From an uncultured Prevotellaceae bacterium (GTDB taxonomy: Bacteria > Bacteroidota > Bacteroidia > Bacteroidales > Bacteroidaceae): 64,000 nucleotides of DNA. Positions 1 through 7,909 of this stretch are shown here, piece after piece; position 1 is the first letter of the stretch, and each line of letters opens with the position of its first letter. The position numbers and the translations under genes were made by a program. The notes beneath the pieces were generated by a model. That model was not told the origin of the DNA, made no database searches, and was given only the letters and a program-made list of their open reading frames with translations. Where the stretch lies: positions 38,828 through 102,827 of the forward strand of contig CACZGH010000017.1 of assembly GCA_902780635.1 (NCBI GenBank), in the 5' to 3' direction.

Positions 1-195
1 AACTTTCTGATGTGTCTTAGGATTCTCACGGTAGGTCATTTTGTCCGTTGGTGGCTCTACCTGTTTCGCATAATCGTCACTACCCTTATATCCACCTGTC
101 GATGAGGGTTTGCAACCTGCGACAGCAGCGGTAGCTGCCACGGAGCCGGCTCCAAACAATTTGAGGAAGTCACGGCGAGATATATTCTTTTTCAT
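1..195 (-). CDS. Tat-exported aldo/keto reductase, N-terminal part (cut by window edge)
   Basis: The first 65 codons of a leftward gene are visible; it starts at the ATG ending at 195 and runs off the window. The protein opens with a twin-arginine signal (SRRDFLKLFGAGS) followed by an alanine-rich stretch and a cysteine (VAGC) that could be a lipobox, so a folded, exported and possibly lipidated enzyme is likely. After a short linker comes TDKMTYRENPKT, which I recognise as the opening of the Bacteroidetes Tat-type aldo/keto reductases. Only this short piece supports the family call. It lies 38 bp downstream of the polyferredoxin gene on the same strand, so the two are probably co-transcribed and may form an extracytoplasmic redox pair. 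Confidence 0.65.
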   Translation of the reverse strand, partial: MKKNISRRDFLKLFGAGSVAATAAVAGCKPSSTGGYKGSDDYAKQVEPPTDKMTYRENPKTHQKV

Positions 196-233
196 CTTCT
201 TTTCTCCAATTAAGGTGTGTTCTTTTTACTCAT

Positions 234-1721
234 CTAAACCTCTTTATGCACTTCGTGTCCTTCCACGTAGATGGCCGAGAAAGGCCTTGCGGGACACAGG
301 TTCTCACATGCGCCGCAACCGATGCAGCGTGCCTCATTGATAGCTGGCACAAATGGCGTGTTCTCATCTTCTTCATCCAATGGCACCATCTCGATAGCCC
401 CTACCGGACAGTGGCGAGAACAGTTGTCACACTCTACCCCATCGGTGACAGCAACACAGTTTTTCTTGATCCAGACAGCATGCCCAATTTGAGTGGCCGA
501 CTTGTCGGCACGTGTGATGGGCTTGATGGCTCCAGTGGGACATACATCAGAGCAGCGCGTACACTCCGGTCTGCAATATCCCCGCTCATATGACATAATC
601 GGCTGCATGATCTTCATGAAATCAGTAGAAGGCCGCAGCACACCATTGGGACACTCCGACACACACAACTGACAGCCGGTGCAACGCTTTGCCATATTGG
701 CGGCACTAAGCGAACCTGGAGGGGTGAGCGGTGTGACACGATGTGGAGCCACCTTGTCCTCGATGGCAGCCAGTCCACCATCCACCTTTTTCGTCTCCTG
801 TGCGATGGCTGCTGTAGACAGCAGAGCTGTAGCGAGGAGGAAAGAGCGTTTACCTTTGTCGACCGATGCATCATCTTTCGGCGGAGCCTCCGTAGTCTTC
901 GGAGCAAGTGCTGACACATGGCTATACTTCAGTGCTCCGAACTTACATTGGTCGATACAATTGCCACAAGCCACACAGCGGCTGTAGTCGACGGTATGCG
1001 TTTTATAGTCGATGCAAGCAGCCTTGCAGTTTTTGGAGCAGAGGGAGCAGTTGCGGCACTTGTCCTCTACAAAACGCACTTTGAGAAATGAGAACCTCGA
1101 AAGGAATCCAAGCACGGTGCCCACAGGACAAATCGTATTGCAATAGGTGCGGCCATTGCGCCAAGCCAAATAGCCTACTACCAGCAGCGTGGTCGCTGCG
1201 ATGACAAATGTGGGCACACTTTTCAGCCACACATCTGTGGTATAAAAGGCATAACTGTCGAAATGCGCTGCAATAGCAGCTAAGATATTGTTGCCCCACT
1301 GCCATATAGGCTGCATCAGATTGGTAGCGATACGTCCGAAACTGCTGTATGGCGCCAACAATTGCACCACGGAAGCCAGTCCTGCGATGAGTGCCACCAC
1401 CATCACTCCCAACATGGTGTATCTCAGCCATGACAATGCCTTGGAGTAGGAGTACTTGTTTTTCTTCCGGCGCAGCCTTGCTATGACATCCTGCATCACC
1501 CCCAGCGGACAGATGATGGAGCAGTAGATACGCCCGAACAGAAGTGTCAGCACAATCAATGCAACCAAAACAAGCAGGTTCATTGCCAATAATGCAGGAA
1601 GGAACTGGACTTTTGCCATCCATCCGAGCCAATGATGCAGGACACCTGTGAAGTCAACAAACAGCAGCGATATTCCGATAAAAAATACCGCAGCAAGAAC
1701 TAATCGGATTTTTCTTAGCAT
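234..1721 (-). CDS. Membrane-bound polyferredoxin, NapH/Fer4_5 type
   Basis: A 495-residue membrane iron-sulfur protein. The N-terminal part has about five hydrophobic helices with two CxxxCP motifs (YCSIICPLG near residue 67, YCNTICPVG near 193), as in the NapH/RdxA family. The soluble C-terminal part carries six four-cysteine ferredoxin motifs, including CRNCSLCSKNC, CVACGNCIDQC, CTGCQLCVSECP and CIGCGACENLCP, so up to six [4Fe-4S] clusters are possible. The likely role is passing electrons from the membrane to a partner; the Tat-signal reductase immediately downstream is the obvious candidate. The partner, and which side of the membrane the clusters face, are inferred. A consensus promoter lies just upstream. 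Confidence 0.85.
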   Translation of the reverse strand: MLRKIRLVLAAVFFIGISLLFVDFTGVLHHWLGWMAKVQFLPALLAMNLLVLVALIVLTLLFGRIYCSIICPLGVMQDVIARLRRKKNKYSYSKALSWLRYTMLGVMVVALIAGLASVVQLLAPYSSFGRIATNLMQPIWQWGNNILAAIAAHFDSYAFYTTDVWLKSVPTFVIAATTLLVVGYLAWRNGRTYCNTICPVGTVLGFLSRFSFLKVRFVEDKCRNCSLCSKNCKAACIDYKTHTVDYSRCVACGNCIDQCKFGALKYSHVSALAPKTTEAPPKDDASVDKGKRSFLLATALLSTAAIAQETKKVDGGLAAIEDKVAPHRVTPLTPPGSLSAANMAKRCTGCQLCVSECPNGVLRPSTDFMKIMQPIMSYERGYCRPECTRCSDVCPTGAIKPITRADKSATQIGHAVWIKKNCVAVTDGVECDNCSRHCPVGAIEMVPLDEEDENTPFVPAINEARCIGCGACENLCPARPFSAIYVEGHEVHKEV

Positions 1722-1749
1722 ATAGAAACGTGTAAAGAATCTTTTTTTG

Positions 1750-1780
1750 CAAATTTACGAATTAAAAGCTAAACACACAA
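1750..1780 (-). promoter_or_regulatory. Bacteroidetes promoter for the polyferredoxin gene
   Basis: On the minus strand TTG (1780-1778), a 20-base spacer, then TAAATTTG (1757-1750), an exact match to the TTG-N19/20-TAnnTTTG form. The start codon at 1721 lies about 20 bases past the expected transcription start. Confidence 0.7.
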
Positions 1781-1786
1781 TTTTTT

Positions 1787-2242
1787 TTAAGTGATATTAA
1801 GTCTCAAATTGCGTTTTTGCTCCAATTGACAGCATGTGGGGCAGATGCCTTTGACAATATAATTGGCAGTTTGCATCTGATAGCCTTCAGGCAGTTCTAC
1901 CATCGGCAGGGGGATCTGGTCTAGACAGTAGGTAATGTGACATCGTTCGCAATAGAAATGCACATGCATGTCATCATCGGCATCATGATGATGTCGATGG
2001 CTGCGACATAATTCATAGCGTACTCCCCCGGCATCCTCAATCACATGCACAAGCCCATGATCTTTAAACATGCAAAGGCCACGGAAAATGCCCGACTTGT
2101 CGATGGTGATGATACGCTGCTCCAACTCGGCAAGTGACAGAGGGCGTTCTGCCTCTGCCAAGGTTTTGATCAACACGATACGATTGGCTGTCGGTTTGAC
2201 CTGATGCTCCTCAAGCATCTCCTGACATCTCTGAGTGTTCAT
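1787..2242 (-). CDS. Fur-family metal-dependent transcriptional repressor
   Basis: A 151-residue protein of normal Fur-family length. An N-terminal winged-helix region (about residues 5-80, with KPTANRIVLIKTL and LAELEQRI) is followed by a His/Asp-rich metal-sensing segment (SHRHHHDADDD near 81-91) and two cysteine pairs, CERC at 98-101 and CPTC at 134-137, which usually hold structural zinc. It should repress metal-uptake or peroxide-response genes. The sequence does not say whether it senses iron, zinc or peroxide; the dense histidines make a Zur-like role possible. It is transcribed alone, divergently from the kinase gene, with a TATTTTTG -7 element at 2281-2274. Confidence 0.85.
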   Translation of the reverse strand: MNTQRCQEMLEEHQVKPTANRIVLIKTLAEAERPLSLAELEQRIITIDKSGIFRGLCMFKDHGLVHVIEDAGGVRYELCRSHRHHHDADDDMHVHFYCERCHITYCLDQIPLPMVELPEGYQMQTANYIVKGICPTCCQLEQKRNLRLNIT

Positions 2243-2273
2243 GACATCAACACATTATCATTAAAACTATTTG

Positions 2274-2281
2274 CAAAAATA
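2274..2281 (-). promoter_or_regulatory. -7 element upstream of the Fur-family gene
   Basis: TATTTTTG on the minus strand, 32 bases upstream of the start codon. A TTG lies 22 bases further upstream (2306-2304), slightly beyond the usual 19-20 base spacing, so the -33 assignment is uncertain. Confidence 0.5.
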
Positions 2282-2330
2282 AGCATTTATTTGTTTATCC
2301 TAGCAAAAAAAGAAAAATAGCTGTCAAAAT

Positions 2331-2361
2331 TTGTGAGATAGAGAGTGTTTTCGTAATTTTG
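2331..2361 (+). promoter_or_regulatory. Bacteroidetes promoter for the PfkB kinase gene
   Basis: TTG at 2331-2333, 20 bases, then TAATTTTG at 2354-2361. A possible TTG start codon at 2359 falls inside this -7 element, ahead of the expected transcription start, which supports the ATG at 2428 as the true start. Confidence 0.7.
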
Positions 2362-2427
2362 CACACCAATTACGCCTCCCCAATCAACATGTCGAGGCTA
2401 CACCCCACCTATTTAATAGAAATAGCG

Positions 2428-3315
2428 ATGAAAGACAAGCTAAAGAGAGATATCTGCTGTGTGGGACACATCACATTAGACAAAATCATCACGCCCGACA
2501 ATGTGTTTTACATGAACGGGGGTACGGCATACTATTTTGCATACGGCATCAATCACTTACCCCACCAAGTCAGTTTTAAATTGGTGACAGCCATGGCCGA
2601 CCGCGACCAGCGCGCCGTGAGCGACATGCGCCATGCAGGAATTGAAGTAGACTGTCATGAAAGTAGACATACCGTCTTTTTTGAGAACAAATACGGCAAG
2701 AACATGAACAACCGCACACAGCGTGTGCTGGCCAAGTCAGACCCCTTTACCGTCAGTCAGTTGCGTGACGTGGAAGCTCGTATTTTCCATTTAGGGTCAT
2801 TGCTCGACGATGACTTCTCACCGGAACTAGTGAAATATCTTGCGGGTAAAGGCATGGTCTCCATAGACGTGCAGGGCTATCTGCGTGAGGTGCGCGGCCA
2901 ACACGTATATGCCGTGGACTGGAAAGACAAACTGGAAGTGCTTCAGTATACTGACATTCTCAAATTGAACGAGCATGAGATGGAGGTGGTAACGGGACTG
3001 CATGACCCTCGTGAGGTGGCCCAGAAAATCGCCTCATGGGGCGTCAAGGAGGTGGTGATCACACTTGGCAGTTATGGCTCACTCATCTATGCAAAAGGCC
3101 AGTTTTACGAGATACCTGCCTATGCCCCTCTCCGCACGGTGGATGCCACGGGTTGTGGTGACACCTATTCTGCCGGCTACTTATACTGCCGGGCACAGGG
3201 TTGCGGATATGAGGAATGTGGCCGCTTCGCCGCCGCTATGTGTACGCTGAAACTGGAGCACAGTGGCCCTTTCGACCGCACCATCGACGATATCAAGACT
3301 ATTATCGCCCAATGA
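2428..3315 (+). CDS. PfkB-family carbohydrate kinase
   Basis: A 295-residue ribokinase/PfkB-fold kinase transferring phosphate from ATP to a sugar, sugar alcohol or nucleoside hydroxyl. An N-terminal glycine-rich substrate segment (FYMNGGTAYYFAYG) and the C-terminal PfkB signature DATGCGDTYSAGY (about residues 239-251, catalytic Asp245) are both present. The N-terminus (CCVGHITLDKI) also fits the family. The substrate cannot be read from the sequence. The ATG at 2428 is chosen because the longer reading would begin inside the promoter. The LolA-like gene starts 9 bp after the stop, so the two are probably co-transcribed, although their functions are not obviously linked. Confidence 0.85.
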   Translation: MKDKLKRDICCVGHITLDKIITPDNVFYMNGGTAYYFAYGINHLPHQVSFKLVTAMADRDQRAVSDMRHAGIEVDCHESRHTVFFENKYGKNMNNRTQRVLAKSDPFTVSQLRDVEARIFHLGSLLDDDFSPELVKYLAGKGMVSIDVQGYLREVRGQHVYAVDWKDKLEVLQYTDILKLNEHEMEVVTGLHDPREVAQKIASWGVKEVVITLGSYGSLIYAKGQFYEIPAYAPLRTVDATGCGDTYSAGYLYCRAQGCGYEECGRFAAAMCTLKLEHSGPFDRTIDDIKTIIAQ

Positions 3316-3324
3316 CATTTTAAA

Positions 3325-3969
3325 ATGAAAAGAAAAACTTCACTCTCATTGATTTCCGCCTTTCTTGTATGGATACTGACTGCAATAACACTTGACTGTC
3401 AGGCACAAGATACACCCAACTCCCGTCAGGCGCGCCGTATGTTCGACCGCACCTATCAGATGGTGTTCGGTCCTCAAGGGTCTACCTTGCATTACGACGT
3501 CAACATCATCGGCATCTTGAAGACCAACGGCACGATATGGTATAAGGGCAAGAAGAGCAAATTCTTAGAGTCACGCCATTGTAGCTGGAACGACGGAGTA
3601 AAAGACTACTGGGTAGACCTAAAAAAGAAAACAGTGACCCTGTATGACGCAGACTCACCGAATAAGGACAAATATATGAGCAAATTCACCTTCAATGCTG
3701 ATGACTACAACTACTATGTGACAGACGGCAAGAAAGAAGGTTATATCATCACCCTAGAGGCGAAAAAAGGCGTGAAGGGCATCAAGCACTTGAAAGCTGT
3801 CATCGATAAGACCACCCGTGCACCTATCAGTCTGAAAATAAAGGTTCTTTGGTTTTGGACCACTGTAAAGATCTCCAATTTTCACAGTGGCAATATCAGC
3901 GATGACATTTTCAAATTCCCAGCCGAGAAATACAAGGATTTTACGATGATAGACGAACGGGGGAAATAA
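3325..3969 (+). CDS. LolA-like outer-membrane lipoprotein carrier protein
   Basis: A 214-residue secreted protein with a signal peptide (MKRKTSLSLISAFLVWILTAITLDCQAQ). The mature part has the LolA/LolB-like beta-sheet pattern: WYKGKKSKFL, DGVKDYWVDLKKKTVTLYDADSP, then later strands ending in FKFPAEKYKDF. Members shuttle lipoproteins through the periplasm or sit in the envelope as LolA-like chaperones. The resemblance is to the Bacteroidetes LolA-like group rather than classical LolA, so moderate confidence. It follows the PfkB kinase gene by 9 bp and is convergent with the FMN-binding gene 14 bp away. Confidence 0.6.
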   Translation: MKRKTSLSLISAFLVWILTAITLDCQAQDTPNSRQARRMFDRTYQMVFGPQGSTLHYDVNIIGILKTNGTIWYKGKKSKFLESRHCSWNDGVKDYWVDLKKKTVTLYDADSPNKDKYMSKFTFNADDYNYYVTDGKKEGYIITLEAKKGVKGIKHLKAVIDKTTRAPISLKIKVLWFWTTVKISNFHSGNISDDIFKFPAEKYKDFTMIDERGK

Positions 3970-3983
3970 ATTCCCCCGTTTCT

Positions 3984-4382
3984 TTATTTATGTTTCTTAA
4001 AGTATTCCAGACCCCGCTTCACATTGGTCTTGACAGCGTCTGATGACATGGTGGCCCCCGTGACGCCATCCACCTCTGCTTTGACGGCTTTGCTGACGGT
4101 CATGCCATCCCACTGGTTGAGGAGCTGTTTCTTCACTTTGAAGAAATACTTGGGTGTCTCCTTATTGGGCAGAGCTTCTATCTTTTGTATTTTATTGCCA
4201 CTGATGTAGATTTTGAGCGGTGTATTGCTCAGATAGCCCTTGACATCCGATGTCAACGAGGTCGTGTTGATGACAGTCTGTCCATTTTCCTTGGAAATCA
4301 CTTCATCGCCCGGCATAGCACTTGCCATGACGACTACAAAACTGGCAGCAGCCAGCAATCTATAAAAACTGTTCTTTCTCAT
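3984..4382 (-). CDS. Exported FMN-binding domain protein (RnfG/NqrC-like domain)
   Basis: A 132-residue protein with a signal peptide (MRKNSFYRLLAAASFVVVMASA) and one FMN_bind domain. The C-terminal motif DGVTGATMSS matches the site where ApbE-type transferases attach FMN to threonine in NqrC and RnfG; here the candidate is Thr111. The protein probably carries a covalent flavin outside the cytoplasm and passes electrons. The ATG at 4382 is preferred over one 27 bases upstream because the signal peptide then begins at residue 1 and AGAAAG lies just ahead of it. No Rnf, Nqr or flavin-transferase gene is adjacent, so its partner is unknown. Confidence 0.75.
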   Translation of the reverse strand: MRKNSFYRLLAAASFVVVMASAMPGDEVISKENGQTVINTTSLTSDVKGYLSNTPLKIYISGNKIQKIEALPNKETPKYFFKVKKQLLNQWDGMTVSKAVKAEVDGVTGATMSSDAVKTNVKRGLEYFKKHK

Positions 4383-4406
4383 TTCACTTTCTATAAAATC
4401 ACGGTG

Positions 4407-4414
4407 CAAAGTTA
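4407..4414 (-). promoter_or_regulatory. -7 element of the FMN-binding protein gene
   Basis: TAACTTTG on the minus strand, 24 bases upstream of the chosen start codon. No well-spaced TTG was found. Confidence 0.5.
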
Positions 4415-4468
4415 ATGGTTGTTTTCCAAATAACAGACCATCCTACACATAATAAACCTTAAAAAAGG

Positions 4469-5374
4469 TCACTTCATTCCATCCACCTGATATCCGGCGT
4501 TTCTCAAAAGGGTCAAAACACCTTTTTCCCCAACGAGATGAGCGGCACCAACGGCAAAAAGGGTAGATGTCTCCGCCATGATGGCGGGCATCTTTTTGAC
4601 CCAGTCTGCATTGCGGTCGTATATCAAGATGTTTTCCTCCTCCTCTCTGGAGTCGCAGCTGTTTCCCAATTTCTCATCAGTTATGGTTTTTATACGCTCC
4701 AGGTCTTGTGAGAAATAAGCTTTGATAATTTCTTCTGTCACGTGTAGTTGATAGTCTTTGTTGTCTACCATACACATCAAGAGTTGCTTCTGCCTATCAA
4801 GAGTAGTGCTCAGGAAGAGGGCCTTCACCTGTTGATCGACCGTCTCAAGGCCCATGATTTTCTTGCCTTTCTCTGCTCCCGCCGTCTGTAGATAGTCATC
4901 AATCCCATCGTTGGCATTGGATCCGGGATGAACTTTCATATACATCATCAACGTAAGTTGAGTGGAGATGGCCTGGGGTGTCATTTTACCCAGCTGGCTT
5001 CCCACCATAGGATTGGTGAGGTCTACACCCATCAACTCTTTCATAAGGGCATTGAGCCGGCCCTGTTCTTCTTCTGACAGCAGTGACTGCAGAGTCTGCC
5101 CCTCTGGCAGCAGCATGGCTTGCGTCATTTTTATGACATTCTCCTGCGACCTAAGCAACGACATATCCAATTCGCCACACACCTGCCCCACCTCATCGAT
5201 GGTTGCTCTGAGTCCAGGAATGGAGTCGACGTATGCAGATGGCGCCAAATGATAAGTACCCACAATATACGAAGGTTTCTCCAGATTGTTGCCCGATATA
5301 CGGTAGAGCAACTGGGCCTGGACTGTCATTGTCATCAAGAAGACGGTCCATAATATAAATGCTTTTTTTCTCAT
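4469..5374 (-). CDS. TraB/GumN family protein, exported
   Basis: A 301-residue protein with a signal peptide (MRKKAFILWTVFLMTMTVQAQ) and the TraB/GumN signature: YIVGTYHLAP near the start of the mature protein, CGELDMS, and GAAHLVGEKGVLTLLRNAGYQVDGM at the end. The GTYHL and GAAHL histidines are the conserved pair of this putative metal-dependent protease-like fold. The cellular role in bacteria is not established. The ATG at 5374 is used because it starts the signal peptide; the frame stays open upstream but runs antisense-like into the next gene. It lies 91 bp downstream of the lipoprotein gene on the same strand and may be co-transcribed with it. Confidence 0.75.
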   Translation of the reverse strand: MRKKAFILWTVFLMTMTVQAQLLYRISGNNLEKPSYIVGTYHLAPSAYVDSIPGLRATIDEVGQVCGELDMSLLRSQENVIKMTQAMLLPEGQTLQSLLSEEEQGRLNALMKELMGVDLTNPMVGSQLGKMTPQAISTQLTLMMYMKVHPGSNANDGIDDYLQTAGAEKGKKIMGLETVDQQVKALFLSTTLDRQKQLLMCMVDNKDYQLHVTEEIIKAYFSQDLERIKTITDEKLGNSCDSREEEENILIYDRNADWVKKMPAIMAETSTLFAVGAAHLVGEKGVLTLLRNAGYQVDGMK

Positions 5375-5465
5375 CTTGATACCTATATATGGTGATAAAA
5401 GAGCCTTCACCCTTGTTAGGAGGATGAAGGCTTCGTGTCTCATTATTGATAAAGAGTGTGATGAT

Positions 5466-6257
5466 TTACTCAGCTGTCTCCTCCGAGGCTTTGTTGAGAT
5501 ACTCATGGATTTCCTCCGGAGAGATCTCCATGTAAGTCTCAGTGCCCGACTTGGTGGCATAACGGAACACGAGTCCTGATTTCATCTCATCGAGTACGGG
5601 GAGCAACATGGAGAGATTGATAGCGGCATTCTTGATTTTCTCGTCCACATTCTCTCTTGACTTCACGATCTTATTTCTGAGGTCATCGAATTTGATGACT
5701 TTCTCATCGATGCCAATGAAGAATGTCTCAGAACCGCTGACCATTCTCACTCTGTTGAGTTTCAGACCTTCTGCGATATCCATTGGGAGCTGACCGCCAA
5801 TCTGCTGATTGTAAAGCTGAAGGAGAAGCGGTGCATAGTTGCCCTGAGCGGCGAGGAACTCTCCATGAATTCTCTTCACTTCGTCAGCAGCTGCCTGAAC
5901 TTCAATAGGTTGTCCCTCTGCGTTCAAGTTGCACTTCAATCCGAATTCATTGTCAACAATCAGTTTGAAAAGTTCGGGATTGCTACGCTGAAGTTCAAAA
6001 GCAAGATATTTAGCGATAAGGTTCTTGTCCACCTTGTCACCAGAGACGAGTCCTGGAAGCGGATTAACGGCAAACTCCACCATTTCCTCACCCATAGTAA
6101 TGCCTGTAGCCTCGCCGAGGGTGGGCAGAGTGATAGGACAGAACTTAGCAGCCTCTTCTACTGCAGTTTTGAGTGCAGAAGTGTCTTTACAACCTGTCAG
6201 CGTAAGAGCGGACAGACAAACAAACATAGCAATTGCTAAACGAAATGTTTTTTTCAT
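5466..6257 (-). CDS. Lipoprotein of unknown function
   Basis: A 263-residue protein with a clear lipoprotein signal: MKKTFRLAIAMFVCLSALTLTGC, lipobox LTGC with Cys23 as the predicted lipidated residue. The mature protein is charged, mostly helical in appearance and ends in EEIHEYLNKASEETAE. I recognise no catalytic motif. Segments such as ELQRSNPELFKLIVDNEFGLKC and VSGSETFFIGIDEKVIKFDDL suggest a compact globular domain. It is followed by the TraB/GumN gene 91 bp downstream. No function is assigned. Confidence 0.75.
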   Translation of the reverse strand: MKKTFRLAIAMFVCLSALTLTGCKDTSALKTAVEEAAKFCPITLPTLGEATGITMGEEMVEFAVNPLPGLVSGDKVDKNLIAKYLAFELQRSNPELFKLIVDNEFGLKCNLNAEGQPIEVQAAADEVKRIHGEFLAAQGNYAPLLLQLYNQQIGGQLPMDIAEGLKLNRVRMVSGSETFFIGIDEKVIKFDDLRNKIVKSRENVDEKIKNAAINLSMLLPVLDEMKSGLVFRYATKSGTETYMEISPEEIHEYLNKASEETAE

Positions 6258-6310
6258 AATTGATAAAGATTTAGAAAATAAAGTTTTGTTCCAATTCTAT
6301 TATTAGAATG

Positions 6311-6371
6311 CAAAAATACGCATTTTATTGAAAGAAGCCCCTTAAAATATCCAAAAAAAATCATAACTTTG
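6311..6371. promoter_or_regulatory. Divergent -7 elements for the lipoprotein and phosphatase genes
   Basis: Minus-strand TATTTTTG at 6318-6311 faces the lipoprotein gene. Plus-strand TAACTTTG at 6364-6371 lies 60 bases upstream of the phosphatase start. Neither has a well-spaced TTG. Confidence 0.45.
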
Positions 6372-6431
6372 CAAAAACAAAGGATGTTGTAACATTATTG
6401 TCATCAAACCATCATAAAAAACCTCTAAACA

Positions 6432-7718
6432 ATGAAAAAACACTTCGCCTTATTGACCCTTTTGCTGTGTGTCGGCACTTTGTCTGCTCAGTTGTCCAAG
6501 CAAGAAATCAGGGAGAATGTCACCCGTTCTGGTGCCAACTACTTCGCCTATCCTGGTCCTCAACAAGATAGCCTAACCCCAGCCCCCGCTGGGTATGTGC
6601 CTTACTATATCAGCCATTATGGCAGGCACGGCTCACGCTATCTCATCACCGACGATGACTACGACTTGGCCTACCGTATCCTGCTACGGGGTGACTCTGC
6701 CGGACAGTTGACCCCATTCGGCAAAGACGTATTGCGGCGTGTGGTCATGGTTCGCGAAGAGGCACGTAAGCGTTACGGAGAATTGACCCTTCGCGGAGCA
6801 GAACAGCATCGTGGCATTGCCAGGAGGATGTATGAGCGTTTCCCTGAAGTTTTCGAGGGTAAGACCCATATTGATGCCAAGAGCACTGTGGTGATCAGGT
6901 GCATTCTGTCCATGGAGAATGCCCTGCAGGAGTTGTACGCCCTCAACCCCGATCTTGATATCCGCCATGACGCCAGCGAGCACGACATGTGGTATATGAA
7001 CTTCAACGACCCTGAGCTGAATAAAAAGAAAATGCCGGAAGAGGTCCAGCGAGCTTACGATGAGTTCTGTAAGAAACACCAGAAAAACGACCGCATCATG
7101 CGGCAGCTGTTCAAGAGTGAAACTTATTGGAAGAAGAACGTGGACAGCCAAGACCTGGCCTACCATCTATACAAGTTAGCGTCCAATCTTCAAAGCAGTG
7201 AGCTACGCCGTGAAATCACCCTCTACGATATCTTCAACGAAGAAGAGATATACAATCTCTGGCTTCAGACCAACGCCTGGTGGTATATCAATTTCGGTCC
7301 ATGTCCGCTCAATGGCGGCGTTTCGCCCTACTCACAGCGCAATCTGCTGCGTGTCATGCTCGACGAGGCCGACAGTTGTCTGCAACAGCCCCACCCTGGA
7401 GCCTCTCTGCGATATGGCCATGAAGTGTGTGTGATGCCTCTCGTCTGTCTGCTTGAACTAGACAACTACGGCCAAGCCATCGATGACCTGGAACAGCTCG
7501 ATGATGCAGGATGGTGGTGCTACCGCATCTTCCCTATGGCTTGCAACGTGCAGATGATTTTCTACCGTCCACAAAATGGTGACGGCGACATTCTGATGAA
7601 GGTGTTGCTTAATGAGAATGAAGCTCGTCTGCCACTGAAAGCCGTTAGTGGACCGTATTATAGATGGGATGACTTCAAGTATTACTTTAACATGAAATTA
7701 GCTTCGTACAAAAATTAG
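6432..7718 (+). CDS. Exported histidine acid phosphatase (MINPP/phytase-like)
   Basis: A 428-residue protein with a signal peptide (MKKHFALLTLLLCVGTLSAQ). It has the histidine acid phosphatase motif RHGSR at residues 65-69, where His66 would be phosphorylated, and a C-terminal His-Glu pair at 330-331 (RYGHE) in the position of the HD/HAE proton donor. The mixed sequence between them fits the multiple inositol polyphosphate phosphatase branch, so inositol phosphates such as phytate are a plausible substrate. That substrate is inferred from the motif type only. It is transcribed alone in the periplasmic/export context of the neighbouring genes. Confidence 0.8.
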   Translation: MKKHFALLTLLLCVGTLSAQLSKQEIRENVTRSGANYFAYPGPQQDSLTPAPAGYVPYYISHYGRHGSRYLITDDDYDLAYRILLRGDSAGQLTPFGKDVLRRVVMVREEARKRYGELTLRGAEQHRGIARRMYERFPEVFEGKTHIDAKSTVVIRCILSMENALQELYALNPDLDIRHDASEHDMWYMNFNDPELNKKKMPEEVQRAYDEFCKKHQKNDRIMRQLFKSETYWKKNVDSQDLAYHLYKLASNLQSSELRREITLYDIFNEEEIYNLWLQTNAWWYINFGPCPLNGGVSPYSQRNLLRVMLDEADSCLQQPHPGASLRYGHEVCVMPLVCLLELDNYGQAIDDLEQLDDAGWWCYRIFPMACNVQMIFYRPQNGDGDILMKVLLNENEARLPLKAVSGPYYRWDDFKYYFNMKLASYKN

Positions 7719-7725
7719 AACACAC

Positions 7726-7888
7726 CTCAACTTTTACTTGTTGAGAGGAGTTAACTTCTTAACTTCCGAAACATGAGTAAATGAAAAAAGCGCGGCGCTA
7801 CACAGCGACACGCTCATTCAGAAAAGTATTATGTTCAGATTGATAGTACACCCTTAAAACGAGGATTTCGGAAAACCTTGCACCGAAA
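7726..7888. repeat. Intergenic repeat relic: CTCAAC/GTTGAG hairpin plus a second stem
   Basis: CTCAAC (7726-7731) and GTTGAG (7740-7745) form a hairpin followed by GGAGTTAACTTCTTAAC, the same elements found at 23.2, 46.1 and 59.8 kb. A 6-bp stem TTTCGG/CCGAAA (7866-7888) follows and could act as a weak terminator between the convergent genes. Confidence 0.55.
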
Positions 7889-7909
7889 AACGTTAAAAAA
7901 TATAAATTT

